Shown in pieces: positions 43,401 through 58,400 of a stretch of 64,000 nt of DNA. Source of the DNA: Pelecanus crispus (lineage: Eukaryota; Chordata; Aves; Pelecaniformes; Pelecanidae); contig NC_134661.1 of NCBI RefSeq assembly GCF_030463565.1, positions 8,456,542 through 8,520,541 of the forward strand. Reading direction: 5' to 3'. Under the pieces are notes generated by a model, which was given only the letters and a program-made list of their open reading frames with translations, did no database searches and had not been told where the DNA came from. A program made the translations under genes and the position numbers. How positions within the stretch are numbered: position 1 is the stretch's first letter; each line of letters starts with the position of its first letter.

Positions 43401-46400
43401 GTTGTTATTGTATGTTGAATGTCAGTAGCGCTGGTAGGCAGGGCACAAGGTCCTCTGGAGTAGTCGGGTCTGACAGCTGACTCCTTGTTGCATTTCAGCA
43501 GTGGTATGTTGCCGAATGCAGTGCTGCCCCCTTCGCTTGACCATAATTATGCTCAGTGGCAGGAGCGTGAAGAGAACAACCGCACTGAACAACCCCCTCT
43601 GATGAAGAAAATCATTCCAGCTCCAAAACCCAAAGGGCCCGGAGAGCCAGATTCACCAACTCCTCTACATCCTCCTACGCCACCTATCTCTAGTAAGAAA
43701 ACAGATTGCAGCACTATGCATCCCAAACCCAGAGTGCTTCTTTCCAAACCTTCTAGTAGTAAAGAGAGGGTGGTATTAGTTCTGTATGTGACTGAAGAAT
43801 TTTGGAGACCTCTGTGACCTGAAATCGTTCAGAGGCTGTTACGTATGAGATGTTTCTGAGCCGAGCTTGGGCCCAGAAATACTTTTGCACCTGCCTCTCT
43901 TCCCCCGGAACAAGGGCTGTGTAGAGGCTGATGTGTGCTTTTCCTTCCTTTACAAGCTGGCTGTTGAAAACTCTAGGCTGCTGTTTTGCTCTTCTACCCT
44001 TTTCACTTACTGACAGTCTTTCCAGATGAATTTTTGCCTCCCTGACTTTCAAGAATAAACAGTGTTCTCTCTTTTAACTCTAAGGCTCTGACAGAAGCAG
44101 AGAGGATAGTCCTGAACTTAATCCACCTCCGGATGTAGAAGACAACAGGCAGTGCGCATTGTGCCTGAAATATGGTGATGACAGCGCTAATGTGAGTATC
44201 TGGCACGTGCCCATTTTGATAGGAGCCAGTTTAAGCAGTACTATAGATTTGGTACTGTGGATAGGCTGGATGCTTTTTGTGCATTGCTGTGTCTCATGGA
44301 ACATTTGAAAGGAACGTTTCCCTCCGTTCTTTAGGATGCTGGACGTCTTCTCTATATTGGCCAAAACGAATGGACACATGTGAACTGTGCTTTATGGTCA
44401 GCAGAAGTATTTGAGGATGATGATGGTTCTCTGAAAAACGTGCACATGGCTGTGATCAGGGGAAAGCAACTGGTGGGTATAAGTAAAGAATACTTTGTTA
44501 AACTTCATGCTGATTTACACAGAGCCAAGACCAGGAACCCGGCTAAAGGATTCCTTGTGTGTGTTTTTTCTGCTCTGTCCTCTCCTTGCATTTTTTTTTC
44601 TACGCTACATATAATAGAACTGACTGAAGATATTTGAAATTTATTTTTTCCTTGCTCAATTTAGAGATATTGTGGAGACCCAGAGGAACTTGTAACAGGA
44701 GAATTGGAGTCGTGTTTTTCTCAGGTCTTAAATTGCTAGTGCCATACCTTAAGCAGTTGATGCCATACCTGTAGTCGCAACCTGTTTTTAAAAATAATAC
44801 AGAATATCTAAAGCACGGTCAAATGCTGTGTTAAAGCCCAACGTCTATCTCTCTAGTACAAGGACTTGCCAGATCTTCTGTTGCAGTCCGAACTGATGAC
44901 AGCAGAGGAACTTAAAGGAAAGAGAGCAAGCCTGTTCCTGGTATTTTGACCTAGGTTAAATTTTATATATGTATAAAAGAAATAAAAATCGAAATCGGGT
45001 ATCATCCAATTCAAGGTGTTGATCAAGGAGCATTTTCATGTTTGAGTATAGATGATCTTGACATCTAGCTTGTACATAGCTACCCTGTTAAATACTGCAA
45101 AAAGAATGATGGTGGTGTCTTTTTTTCTGAACTCCTGAGCAGTCTTAGAAAACAAAATCATCTTCCTATTGTGAATCGGTTGTTCCTTACTTCCCAGAAG
45201 AATGAAATGAGATTGGAAGCAGGACTAGAAATTAGTTTGTCCAAATTTTGCTTTACTATTGCGTCATTTGGTCCTAAATATTTATTAAAACAGCAGAAGC
45301 GCAGTGGAATAGGACTGCTCTTAGCCAGTAGTAAGCCGCCCGTGTGGAGAATACCCGGTGCAGGAGAAATAGTTGACATGTTAATCAGTGAAGCTTGCAA
45401 ATGTGACACTTGGATATGGAGTACAAGCAAAAAAGTCTGGGGCCTGGAGGAACCAGTCTGCAAATGCAGAAGTTGTTCTGTGTGAGGGATCCTTCTTCCT
45501 CTCACCTCCTCCTTGATGTCTCACTTGTGCATGTGAGTCACGGTAGTGAAATGTTACAGCAGTGAAGTGGGAGGTCAGGCATTACTCTAAACTTCTGTCT
45601 GTGCCGGAAAAAACAACTGACAACAGTAATGGTAGCCTGCTTTTAGAAGGGATTACTTTTTTTTCTTTTGCTTTTGTAGAGATGTGAGTTCTGCCAGAAG
45701 TCGGGCGCCACAGTAGGCTGCTGCCTCACTTCCTGTACAAGTAACTATCATTTTATGTGCTCACGAGCCAAGAATTGTGTCTTTTTGGACGATAAGAAAG
45801 TTTACTGCCAGAGGCATCGTGACTTGATCAAAGGAGAGGTGAGATTCTTCTTTCACACCCTGCCTTGTCTCAAGGGTGTTAGCGAGTAACTATGAGCACT
45901 TTTTAGAAGTTAATATTGAATGTGTTCCTTGCTAATGAGGGCCGGACCGCAGTGCTGTTAAAAAGAAGTCAGCGATACAACTGGCATGGGGAAGTTTGGC
46001 AAGTGGTACTATGTGGCAGTTCAAAAAGCAAAAGACCAAACCGAGGATCGAGTTAGACAGACTGCGTAGCGTACACATGGTGGTTCCTTTAAAATTAACG
46101 AGTAGTTTTGTGGATTCTTGTTCCAGGTGGTTCCTGAGAATGGGTTTGAAGTTCTAAGGAGAGTTTTTGTGGACTTTGAAGGGATCAGTTTGAGAAGAAA
46201 ATTTCTTAGTGGCTTGGAACCAGAGAATATCCACATGATGATTGGTACGATCTAGTCTCTGGACACTTGGTCCACCTTTGGTGCTGGAATCTGGTTCACA
46301 GAACTTTTCTGTTCCTCTTTCTGCTCAGGTTCAATGACGATAGACTGTTTAGGAATTCTGAATGACCTCTCAGACTGTGAAGATAAGTTGTTTCCCATCG

Positions 46401-49400
46401 GCTATCAGTGAGTATAAGCTGTTTTGTGATTAGATGTCTTTTAGTATATTAGACACCAAGCCAGCGCTGAAGTAACATTTGTAAAAATGGACTGTAGCTT
46501 TCATACACTGTTCAGGAATCTTGTGATTAAGCTAGGTGTGCAGCATGTTGTGCCAGGAAGCCTTTGTCCCATGTAATTTTGAGAAACTGAAAATTTAAAA
46601 TAGGAATGCTGAGGTTTACTTGACTCTTGAGTAAGTTGTCTTATGTTTGAATTATCTTCCAGGTGCTCCAGGGTGTACTGGAGCACAACAGATGCCAGGA
46701 AGCGCTGTGTGTATACCTGCAAGATCATGGAGTGCCGACCTCCGGTCATAGAACCTGACATCAACAGCACTGTAGAGCACGATGATAACAGAACAATTGC
46801 CCACAGCCCAGTTCCCCTTACAGGTAATCTTTTAAGGACTTCCTAAAAGTGTGTTCTATATGTGTTTTTGCCGTAGTGTATCCTTACCAGAAAGGCAGGC
46901 AGTGGCTAGGACCTGTCTCTCAAACCGATTTGGACTAGAATCCACTTCAGGTTTCCAAACTATGTTACAGCATCTTAAGACTTAAAAAAGAAAAAAGGGG
47001 GAAAAAAAAAAAATAAAAAAATCTGAGCTCTTGAGTGTACTGGTAACTTTGAAAGTTGGAGCCAAATGACGACAACTGTAGTAATGCTTTGTAGTCTACA
47101 GACCTGAGATTTTTCTAGTGATCTAAAACTTCAAATTGTACTTCAGGTGTCAGCATTGGTATGGAATATGGGGGTTGCTGAGTACCATGTTGACTAGTAG
47201 TATTGCGCTGCTTCTGTATTTCTGAATTGCTTTCTCCATATCCATAGGTGAGTTTAAAAAAAAAAAAAATAAATCTCAACCCTATCCTTTTCAGTTCCCA
47301 GAAGGTGAGGCTGGGGAAGATTTTTAAAACATTTATAATAGTTGTCATTGTCAACATAGAATCTTAAACTTTATTAAAATATAATGGAATTTCATCTGTA
47401 AGCTGAAGGTTACTGTATTGCTGCAAGTATTTGAAAATGTTCTTAGGAGAAGAAACCAGACATTATCTTATGGCAAGGAGGCAGTAATCTTTGACTTTGT
47501 GTTTATTTAACAAATGCCCCGATTCTCCAAGTGAAACCTGATAGCAATATATACTTTATCAGATTGTAGCTTTTAGGATTCAGTGGTGGCTTATACTGTG
47601 GTTTCTCTTTTATACAACAACAGAAACTCTACCTAAAGACAGCCGAAATACACCTGAAATTGTAAACCCACCATCACCAGATCGTCCCTTGCATTCTCAG
47701 ACCTCTAGTTCCTGTTACTATCCAGTGGTGTCAAAGGGTCCCAGGATCAGGACGCCAAGTTATCCATCCACACAGAGGTCTCCCGGCTCTAGGCCATTAC
47801 CCTCTGCAGGTATTTCAAGTGCTGTTGACTTTGATTTTTGTTGAGGTTTTTTTCGTTTGTTTTGGAAATATTTTTGGTTTGGTTCATGTCTTTTTTGGCT
47901 TCACTCAGAACGTGGTGTTTAGTTTTCTGTTTCTAGAGAAAATAGTGAAATGGCAATAGGTTTGAGGGAAGTAAAGTTCTGAAAATATACAATAGAGGTG
48001 GCCTGTCAGGAAGTGTACAACTGAAAAATTTCCCTGGGATGAAGAAAGCAGTGTTTGGGTAATATAATAGCAGTAATACAGAAGAGCTGTAACATAAGTT
48101 AGGGACTTAATCATCTCAGTTGGTATTTTTCCAGAGAGAATCGGAAATCTGGTATTGTAATTCAGCTGCTATTTCTGTATGTATGAGTCGCATTTTGTTT
48201 CAAACTGATGTTGAAAATTCACAGCTAAAGCTGAGGTACGGAACCCTCAGATAGAAACTTGTCAACTCTGCGTGGTGAATACTGGTTGACGGTATCAGAT
48301 TTTTAATACCTGTCTCAAGCAGCATTATGTTAATGCTATTTGGCTGAAAGGTTTTGCTGGTTTTTAATTTCTTGTGTTTTGGTGAAGGAATTGGGTATGC
48401 ATTGATTGTGAAGGTTTCAGATCACTTGACAGTCTTTCTTGCCTTATTTTCTCAGGAAGTCCTACCCCAGTGACCCATGAAATAGTGACAGTAGGAGATC
48501 CTTTATTATCCTCTGGACTTAAGAGCATTGGTTCTAGGAGGCATAGCACCTCCTCTTTGTCACAGCAGCAATCAAAACTCCGGATGATTTCCCCTACACG
48601 AGCTGCGAACACTTACTCCAGGCACAGCATATCTTCAGTTTCCAGCGTGGGGTCCTCTTCAGAACACGAACCGAGCATCAAAAGTACCGACCGCTTTGTG
48701 GGATCGGCGAATGCAGGTACTCCAAGCGCTCCAGTTCAAAGTTGCTCTACCAGTTCGGGCTCCCAGAAGGCAGCGGCTACAAGTGGAAGTAAAACTTACC
48801 AGCTGGATGCATCTCAGTCTACGGAAGGAAAACATCCTAGCAGTTCAGATTTGATAGCCAAAGGTGCGCCTTCTAAGGGAGAGAAGATGAAAACGCTGAC
48901 CTCAAAGGACCCAGATTATTCAGCTCATAGTTTTGCTTCTGGAGGAAACTCCAAAATGTCCACTCAACCGACCAGTTCATCGGGCACGGAAATGAATGTT
49001 AAAATAGGAACCTTTCAAGAATGTTCAGGATCGTTTTCTTCCAAAGAAGCAATATCCTTTCCACCTTTGCATCAGAGAGGCCCAAGGAAAGACAGAGATC
49101 AGCACGTGGAACCTGTACAGCCAGAGAAAACGACTGTGGTTGATGAGGTGGATGCGAAGACCTTGAAGTCTGCTGGAGTAAATAGCAGATCTCCTGCAGC
49201 AAGCGAGCAGGTAGTTTCTGCCCCTAGAGACAGGCGTCAGAAGGGGAAAAAGTTAATGAAAGATAGTTTTAAAGAGAAGCATTCCCTGAAATCTCTTACA
49301 GATTCAAGTCAAGCGGTAGGCAGTGATGAAGGAAACCTGAAACCAGAATTTGGTAATCAGGGTTTGGCAACTGAACAAATTAGCCAGAGGTTATGTAATA

Positions 49401-52400
49401 ATATTCCTGCTGAAAAAGCTGGCGAGAAGTCTCCATCTTCACAGGGGCCGTCTAAAGGTTCTGCAGCACAGGTCGAAGTGGCCTCTAAGGAATCGCAGGC
49501 ACCTAGAAAACGCACCGTTAAAGTCACCCTGACTCCTCTCAAGATGGAAAGCGAAAACCAGTCTAAAAACACACAGCAGGAAAGTGATGCTGAACCTCAG
49601 CCTGCAGGAGCAGAACTGGCTGCTTTGGCGGAGCCCTCCTCAACTTCGGAAAGCCCGGAAGATAACGCTGTAGTTCAGGGAAGTCCAAACGAAGCGCCAG
49701 CACAGGAATCTCAAAATAACGCGTATGAAAATTTGCCCGTTCAAGATAACAACTTGATGCTCCAGGATGGATCTAAAGCTCAAGAAGAAAGCTCGTACAA
49801 GCGGAGGTATCCACGGAGAAGCGCTCGGGCCAGATCCAACATGTTCTTTGGATTGACTCCTCTGTACGGCGTGAGGTCTTACGGCGAGGAAGATATTCCC
49901 TTCTACAGTAACTCAACTGGGAAGAAGCGAGGGAAGCGGTCTGCAGAAGGACAAGTGGATGGCGCGGATGACTTGAGCACATCAGATGAAGATGACTTAT
50001 ACTACTATAATTTCACTAGAACGGTGGTTTCCTCGAACACGGAGGAGAGGCTTGCATCCCATAACTTATTCAGGGAGGAGGAGCAGTGCGATCTTCCAAA
50101 AATCTCACAGCTAGACGGTGTCGATGATGGAACTGAAAGCGATACAAGTGTCACAGCAACAACAAGAAAAGTCAGTCAAGTAACTAAAAGGAGCGGTAAA
50201 GAAAACGGAACCGAGAACTTAAAGCTAGATAGAACTGAAGAAGCTGGAGAGAAAGTACAAGTCACCAAGAGCTCCACTGTCCACAAAACTGACCCAAAGA
50301 TTGATAACTGCCATCCTGTGAGCAGGGTTAAAGCGCAAGGTCAGGATTCGCTGGAAGCTCAGCTGAGCTCGTTGGAAACCGGCCGCCGGGCTCACGCAAG
50401 CACGCCTTCTGACAAGAACTTACTGGACACTTTTAACACAGAACTTCTGAAATCCGACTCTGACAATAACAACAGCGATGACTGTGGGAACATCCTCCCT
50501 TCTGACATCATGGACTTTGTACTAAAGAACACGCCGTCTATGCAGGCGTTGGGAGAAAGTCCAGAGTCCTCATCATCTGAACTTCTAACGCTTGGAGAAG
50601 GTTTAGGTCTCGACAGCAACCGTGGCAAGGATATGGGTTTGTTTGAGGTGTTCTCCCAGCAGCTGCCAACCGCCGAGCCGGTGGATAGCAGTGTCTCTTC
50701 CTCCATATCGGCGGAGGAGCAGTTTGAATTGCCGCTGGAGCTTCCTTCCGATCTCTCTGTTCTGACCACTCGCAGCCCGACAGTGCCCAGCCAAAATCAC
50801 AACAGGCTCGCCGTCATCTCAGAGTCCTCGCTCTCCTCCTCGGGAGAGAGGTCAATGCTTGCTTTGCCTTCCACGGAGTCTGGGGAGAAGAGAGTGACGG
50901 TCACAGAAAAATCTGCCTCGGGGGAAGGTGACACAGCTCTCCTGAGTCCAGGAGTAGACCCGAGCCCCGAAGGACACATGACTCCCGATCACTTCATCCA
51001 GGGTCACATAGATGCAGAGCATATAGCCAGCCCACCCTGCGGCCCCGTTGAGCAAGGACATGGCAGCAACCAGGATTTAACGAGAAACAGCGGGACTCCG
51101 GGTATCCAGGTGCCGGTATCGCCCACTGTTCCCCTCCAGAGCCAGAAGTACGTGCCAAACTCCACGGACAGTCCCGGCCCTTCGCAGATCTCCAACGCTG
51201 CGGTGCAGACAACGCCACCCCACCTCAAGCCAGCTGCAGAAAAACTTCTGGTAGTCAATCAAAACATGCAGCCGCTGTACGTCCTCCAAACTCTTCCCAA
51301 CGGCGTTACTCAAAAGATACAGTTAACGCCTTCTGTTAGTTCTGCACAGAGCGTGATGGAGACCAATGCTTCGGTGCTGGGGCCCATGGGGAGCGGGCTC
51401 ACCCTGACCACAGGATTAAATCCAAGCTTGCCGTCCTCTCAGTCATTATTCCCTCCCACGAGCAAGGGGCTGCTGCCCATGTCCCATCACCAGCATATGC
51501 ACCCCTTCTCCACAGCCACTCAGACTGGCTTCCCACCAAACATCAGCAGTCCTTCGCCAGGTCTTCTGATCGGTGTGCAGCCACCGCCTGATCCTCAGCT
51601 CTTAGTGTCTGAAGCTAGTCAGAGGACAGACCTTGGTACCACCGCTCCTACACCAGCTGCCGCCATGGGCAAGAAACGGCCCATATCTCGTCTGCAGTCA
51701 CGGAAGAATAAAAAGCTGGCTCCCTCTGGAACCCCTTCTACTATAGCTCCTCCCGATATGGTCTCCAACATGACCTTAATCAATTTTGCTCCTTCCCAAA
51801 TTTCCAACCACCCATTGGATTTGGGAACCATTGCAAATTCAACATCCCATAGAACCGTCCCCAATATTATCAAAAGGTCCAAGTCTGGGGTCATGTATTT
51901 CGAGCAAACATCTTTGCTCCCGCAAGGTGGGACCACTACTGCAGTCGGCACGTCTCCCAGTGTTATCGGGCCAGATGCCAGTCACCTCCCAGCGGGGCCT
52001 GTATCCGGCCTAGGATCGAGTTCCTCAGTGCTGAACGTCGTATCCATGCAGGCCACAGCAGCCCCTACTACCGGTGGGTCGGTTCCTGGTCATGTTTTGG
52101 GACAAAGTTCGGTAACGTTAACTAGCCCTGGATTATTAGGGGACCTTGGTTCGATAAGCAACCTCCTGATCAAAGCCAGTCAGCAAAGCCTTGGTCTTCA
52201 GGAGCAGCACGTGACTTTACCGCCCAGTTCTGGGATGTTTTCACAACTGGGAGCATCCCAAACTCCGTCTACGGCAGCGATGACAGCTGCATCGAGCATA
52301 TGCGTTCTGCCTTCAGCGCAGACGATGGGCATGACGGTTGCTCCGTCGTCTACTGACCCAGAAGGCTCTTACCAGCTTCAGCATATGACACAACTCTTAT

Positions 52401-55400
52401 CCAGCAAAACCGGGGTTGCTTCCTCCCAGCTGGACCTTGGCACGGCTTCGGCAACCACGCAGTTGTCGAGCTTTCCGCAGCTGGTTGATGTTCCCAATAA
52501 TACCGGACTCGAACAAAACAAGGCTTCCTCGTCAGTGATGCATGCTAGTTCAGCATCTCCTGGAGGCTCCCCGTCATCCGGTCAGCAGTCTGCCAGCAGC
52601 TCTGTGCTGGGTCCCACGAAAATGAAGCCGAAAATCAAACGCATTCAGCCATCGTTAGACAAAGGGAATGGAAAGAAGCACAAAACTTCTCACATGTGGA
52701 CTGGTTCCTCTGAAGCACACGTTCCCGATAGAGGGGCCACTGCTGTACCCCAGGTCTCGGCTACAGGGTAAGAGAAATGTTTGATTTTGCTCATCCCTGA
52801 GGTTTTGTAACAGTATAAGGAAGGATCTCGCGCTAGTTTTACAGCAAATTTTCCTTTTGAATGATAATTTCTAAGGTAAAAACCCCAGCTGCCAACAGAA
52901 AGCAAGTCTCCCTAAAGGAGTTAGTAGAACTTTTACCTCTGGAAGGGGAAGGATGAAAAACCTAAGACTTTGAGGATCGGGGTTATGAGGACTTTATTCA
53001 TTGTTGACAGCTCTGGCAAATTAAACGAGTGTTTGAGAGCTATCACTAGAGGAAATGGCACTCAGAAGGGTGATGGGTTCTATTCATTTATGTTGTTAAC
53101 GTGTGTAAGTGCTCTAGCAGTTTTAATTGCGCTATCAGCAGCGTGCTAAGGCACCGAAGTGGCACACTATTATGGTGTTACCTTGGTCATTCTGATTATA
53201 GAATTTAAACTGCATGCCAGTTTCTGTGTGCTTAGTGTCTCTCCAGCGTGCAGTTTATTCTTCCTGCCCCTATTCCCTCCTCTTTAGTCCCTACAGCCAA
53301 GAGGGACTGGGGAGGAACTGGGAGAACGGGGAGAATCTTGCCCCCTACTTTTTCAGAACAGCAGAGCGTGCGCTTGTCTCTCGCGGTAGAGGATTGCTTT
53401 CCGGACCTTAAATAAAAATGACATTTGAATTGACTCTGAAATACAGATCTGTAGGGAGAATAAGAGCTGCCGGTCTGTGTTTTACATGCAAAACTAGACA
53501 GTTTCATCGATGCAGTCCATAGCTGTGTCTTAGTATCACACTGCCAACAATTACACATTTCACCAAAGACGCTGCACCGCTGACTTTCAATCCTGGCTGC
53601 CTGAGCAAACTCTCCAAACGATTGCTGGTACTAAAAGACAGTAATGTCCAGCTTTCGGTAACAGAGAAATACTGCGCGTCACTCGTGTAATTCCTTGATC
53701 ATCTTAATGTCTTGTAATAGGTCTGGTTCTTAAACTGTCAGTCCAAAACTCTTGAGGCAGCCTTAACCTTTTAAAATAGCTCTTTTGGGTTGCTGACACT
53801 TGCCAATTTGTTTTAGTCTGTAAGCGTTTTCTGTAGCTGTTTCCACATTCCACCATGCACCTCTTGACCTCTGAGCTCGTCACTTATGTTTGCTCAGGCG
53901 TGTTTCTCTTGCACCCAGATTCATGCTCCTCCTTCCTCTTGAAGTGCAAGTCTTGATTCTGATGTGATGCTGGAAGTGTGATCTGGTTCCTCGTATCTTA
54001 GGAGCAGTTATTCCTGCTTCTGTAGTTCTCCCGAACTGCTGAATCACTCGTGGCAGCTCCCAGTGGTTCTGTTACTGCTTTCCAGTCTCGTTTATGGCAC
54101 ATGTAGCTTGGCAGGTATTTTGAACGTTCCTAAACCTTCTTGTTCCAGGACTCCTGCTACGAAGGCAGATACACAGGACACAGCCAGCGTAGATCAGCCA
54201 TCACAGAAACCGTGTGGCCAGTCTGCAGGGTAAGCGTTAAGCAGACCTTCCCATCAGATTGTGCTCGCTTGAGCTTAAGGAAATTTACACAGAGAATGCA
54301 AGAAGTCTTACTTTGCTAGTTAAAATATCTTGGGAGCTTTCAGTCTGGAATGAGCGATCACATTTAGTTGCAATATGGAGCCGTTTTTGAAATTAAGTTG
54401 CATATAGCTCTGGGAAGCTTACTGCTTTCTGAGAACAAAACTATTCATACAGTTTTGGCTGATCATATGTTAGCATATGCCTTATTACTGAGTAGTGCTG
54501 ATACAAAGAACAGGTCACAGACTGTATTAAATTAGACTGCTACCCACCGGCTGATAGATGCCTCAAAAATAAATGCTGCTGAGTAGAATCTTTTTACTTG
54601 TTTGTTTCCAATTGAACTGATGTTAGAACATTCGATCTGGAAAAAGGCTCTTGTACCTCTGTCTAGTTCTCAGATTTTGTAGGTGAGTGCTCAGGGCTGG
54701 TGAGGAAATGAGGTAGGTTGTTAAACATTTTTCTTCATGTTCGCTTCCTTCCCTCTCAAAGGCAAACGGCAGTCCTCCCAGAATCTCAGTCAACACAGAA
54801 CTCAACAAATGAGCCAGAAAATGCAGGTATGTCGCTTCTTCAAAAGCACCGAGTCTTGGGATTCTCCAGGACTGGGAAATCAGTACCTTGAAGTTTTTAT
54901 TTTTGTGCATCTCGTTCTCTCAGGAAAAATCTCAGAGCTAGTAGCCATGATATTCTTGCTTTGAAGGGAGGAAGGGTTTGTTTGCTATTAATAGATAATG
55001 GACAAATAGTTTTGTGTCTGTTTTTAGTTTACGGAAATTTCGGCACTTGAGATTTCACACTCTTACCAAAACACTGTCTAGATTTTTTTTTTTTTTTCTT
55101 GGGTGGATTTACTGGTCAAAAAGAAAGTTAGTAAATAGTTTTTGGTTGTGGAACAACCAGCAGGAAAAACATTTATTCTACCCAGTTCCCGTCTTCATGC
55201 TGGCCTCTGTCTTTTCCAGGCTCAAAAGCTCTCGAGGAAGAAGAGAGCACTTTCAGCTCCCCACTTATGTTTTGGCTTCAGCAAGAACAAAAGAGGAAAG
55301 AGTGTCTTGGTGAGAAGAAACCAAAGAAAGGTTTGGTTTTTGAGATCTCTAGTGATGATGGTTTTCAAATCTGCGCAGAAAGCATTGAAGGTGAGAACTG

Positions 55401-58400
55401 TGCGGTTTTGGTTGTACTGGTTTTAGCTTTCCTTGCTAGAAGTAAAATTATGACTTCTGAGGACCTGTTCCTTGCATTTTTTTTATAGATTTAAAAAAAA
55501 GAAAAAACCCACACCTCTTGATTTACAGCCCCAGAGCAATCCCAGTTCCTAGCAATGTCTGGATTATAGTGAAAAAGTTTGGTGGTTGGGGGTTTTTTTT
55601 AATCATTGTCCCATTTTGTTCTATCGATTGACCGATGGTGTTGAATGGTATTTTGTCAAGAAATAGTCAGCGTGGATCAGGCGGTAGGGTACCTAGACTT
55701 TTCCTCCAGACCAGTTGCTGAAGGCATTTCCTTCCCTGTATGCCAAAGTGAATTTTGGAGAGGATGGAAGCAATTGGGGCCAAGGATCTTAATTTATGGC
55801 CCATGAAAGGATGCAAACATCATATTCTCCAATTAGCTTATTTAAATATGAGCATTCTGTTGGAAAACGGCATACTGCACACATACATAGAAGCCTACTG
55901 ATGGTATGTTGTTTCACTGGAAACCTGATAAGATGCGGCAAAATAAGAGGCATAGTGAGGCACCTGTTTTGGCAATCCTCAGTGCCCAGCGCTCGGATAC
56001 TCTTTCACTATCTTGTCTTCTGTTTGTGTGACTGCAGATGCCTGGAAGTCACTGACTGACAAAGTTCAAGAAGCCCGTTCTAATGCCCGCCTGAAACAGC
56101 TGTCTTTTGCAGGTAAGATCTAGTGCCAAACTCATTTCTGCCACGCTTTGGAACATGTGAGAGCAAACAGATCTTTCTGCAAGCGTCTTAGGGTTCAGAG
56201 TCTTAAGAGTTTCAGTTCAGCTGCAAACTGCTTTATGGAGGAGAATTTCTTCCTGGTGAAACGATTGAAAACTCTTACGGGGAATGAGCTAGCTAATACA
56301 GTGCTTCTATGAAAATTGCAGGCTAGCACAAAAGTTGCATTTAACAAGCTTCTGTATCCTCCTGCTCCAAGTCTGCATTGTCAGTTGGGTTTTTTTGTTG
56401 CGCTCTATTTCTTGCTCCAGGTGTGAATGGTTTGAGGATGCTGGGGATTATCCACGATACTGTTGTGTTCCTCATTGAGCAACTGTACGGAGCAAAGCAC
56501 TGCCACAACTACAAGTTCAGATTTCATAAGCCAGAGGAGGCCAATGAACCTCCTCTGAATCCACATGGCTCTGCTAGGGCTGAAGTCCACCTGAGGCAAG
56601 TGTGAGCTTTGTCATTGTTAAGGTTAACATTTGCTCCATTAACTAACTCCATGTCAGGGCATAAGCAACAAATCTCTACAGCACTGAAGCTCTCGGTTAA
56701 CAAGAAATGCTAGCAACTTTCTCGTGTAAATCAATTATATGGCATCTTCTGAGTCTGTACATTCTTCCGTGCCGCTTCGTTGACCGCCGCTTTGTTTAAC
56801 AAAGCTTTCCTGGCTGATGCTTTTATTTGCGGTTCTCAGAAACTGTTGTGTGTTACCGTGATGCATAGAAGGCTTTAGGAGAGGACAGACCCGAGAAGGC
56901 GTAAAGCAGTAAACATGTCAAACTGTTGTGGCAACCATGTGTTTATTTTCAGTCAGTAAAACAAACTTCCTTTCCTCTCTTGAAATTGCAGGAAATCTGC
57001 ATTTGATATGTTCAATTTCTTGGCTTCTAAACACCGACAGCCACCAGAATACAACCCAAATGACGAGGAAGAGGAAGAAGTACAGCTCAAATCGGCTCGG
57101 TATGCAGCAGGGTTTAAAGGTTCAAAGGGGAAAATAATGCTGTGGTGTTAAAAGGAGCTGGTCGGGCTTAGTTACGCGTTGTGTTCTTTGAGGTGGTGTT
57201 TAAAGCTACCAAGCGCTAGCAAATATAGAGGAGAGTCCTGCGATAGCAAGAGAACTGACAGCTGAAGGTGACCACCAGACCAGTCTTCCTTTGAATGTTT
57301 CTTTTCCTTGCTAATGTAAAACAATCTGACGAGAATTTGGGCAGAAAAAGAAGGAAATAATCCTTTGCATATACAGAGAAACACTGGATTAATTTTGATT
57401 GTGTTCTCAGTGGGCTGCAGTGTCACAGTGTCTAAATTATTATAGCTTGGAAAGTATCCCGGGTAATACACGGCACAGACTCTCAAATAAAGGTCATCAC
57501 TTAGCAGCGTCTCTTTGTTCTAGGAGGGCGACTAGTATGGATCTGCCAATGCCCATGCGCTTCCGACACTTGAAGAAGACCTCCAAGGAGGCGGTTGGTG
57601 TCTACAGGTACGGTTTTGCTCTGGTACCTCTGCCGCTGGGACAGAGAAAGGTGAAAACTGGAAACCTTCAATGAAGTCAGACTGTAAAATTGAGGGGAAA
57701 AAGCAGTTTTGGGGGTCTTCCCCTCCTCCTTCTCCCCGCCCAAGTTATGTATGTGAAAAGTAATCCTCAGCACAAACTACTTATACCTTGCTGCCTTGCC
57801 TTGGTGACAGCTAAGGCATGCGCTCAGGAGCGGGCAGCAGAGACCTAGTATTGTTCCTGTTAGTGTTACGTTAGAGAAGAATAATGATACCGCAGTGATT
57901 CTTGTAATGGATAACCTGTTTTCTGCAGCGTTTGCAATCTTACGTTTCTGAGCTTCGCTTGTATGGTTTGAAACATCCGCTTATCTTGGTGCTTTTCTAG
58001 GTCTCCCATCCATGGCCGGGGTCTGTTCTGCAAAAGGAACATCGATGCAGGTGAGATGGTGATCGAATATTCAGGCAATGTCATTCGCTCCATCCTCACT
58101 GACAAACGAGAGAAATACTACGACAGTAAGGTGAGTTGTGGGCTTTCGTAGAAGTTCTTAAAGAGTTTGGGAGAAGTAGAAAGTGGCTGTGAAGGTAGGA
58201 CAGGCTTATGTGAAAACCACGTTTGGAACATCATGAATTGGGACTACAGACTTCTTGGGTTCTTTCCATTCTTGCTGGAGCTCCAGAGGCGCTTCTTATT
58301 TCCTCCTGTGGGCTGGGAAGGGTCTCGGCCCAGTCTTAGTGCTGCAGATCCAAAGGGCGCAGGGATGAAATCATTCAAGCGTGAGCTTATGAAGGCGAGT

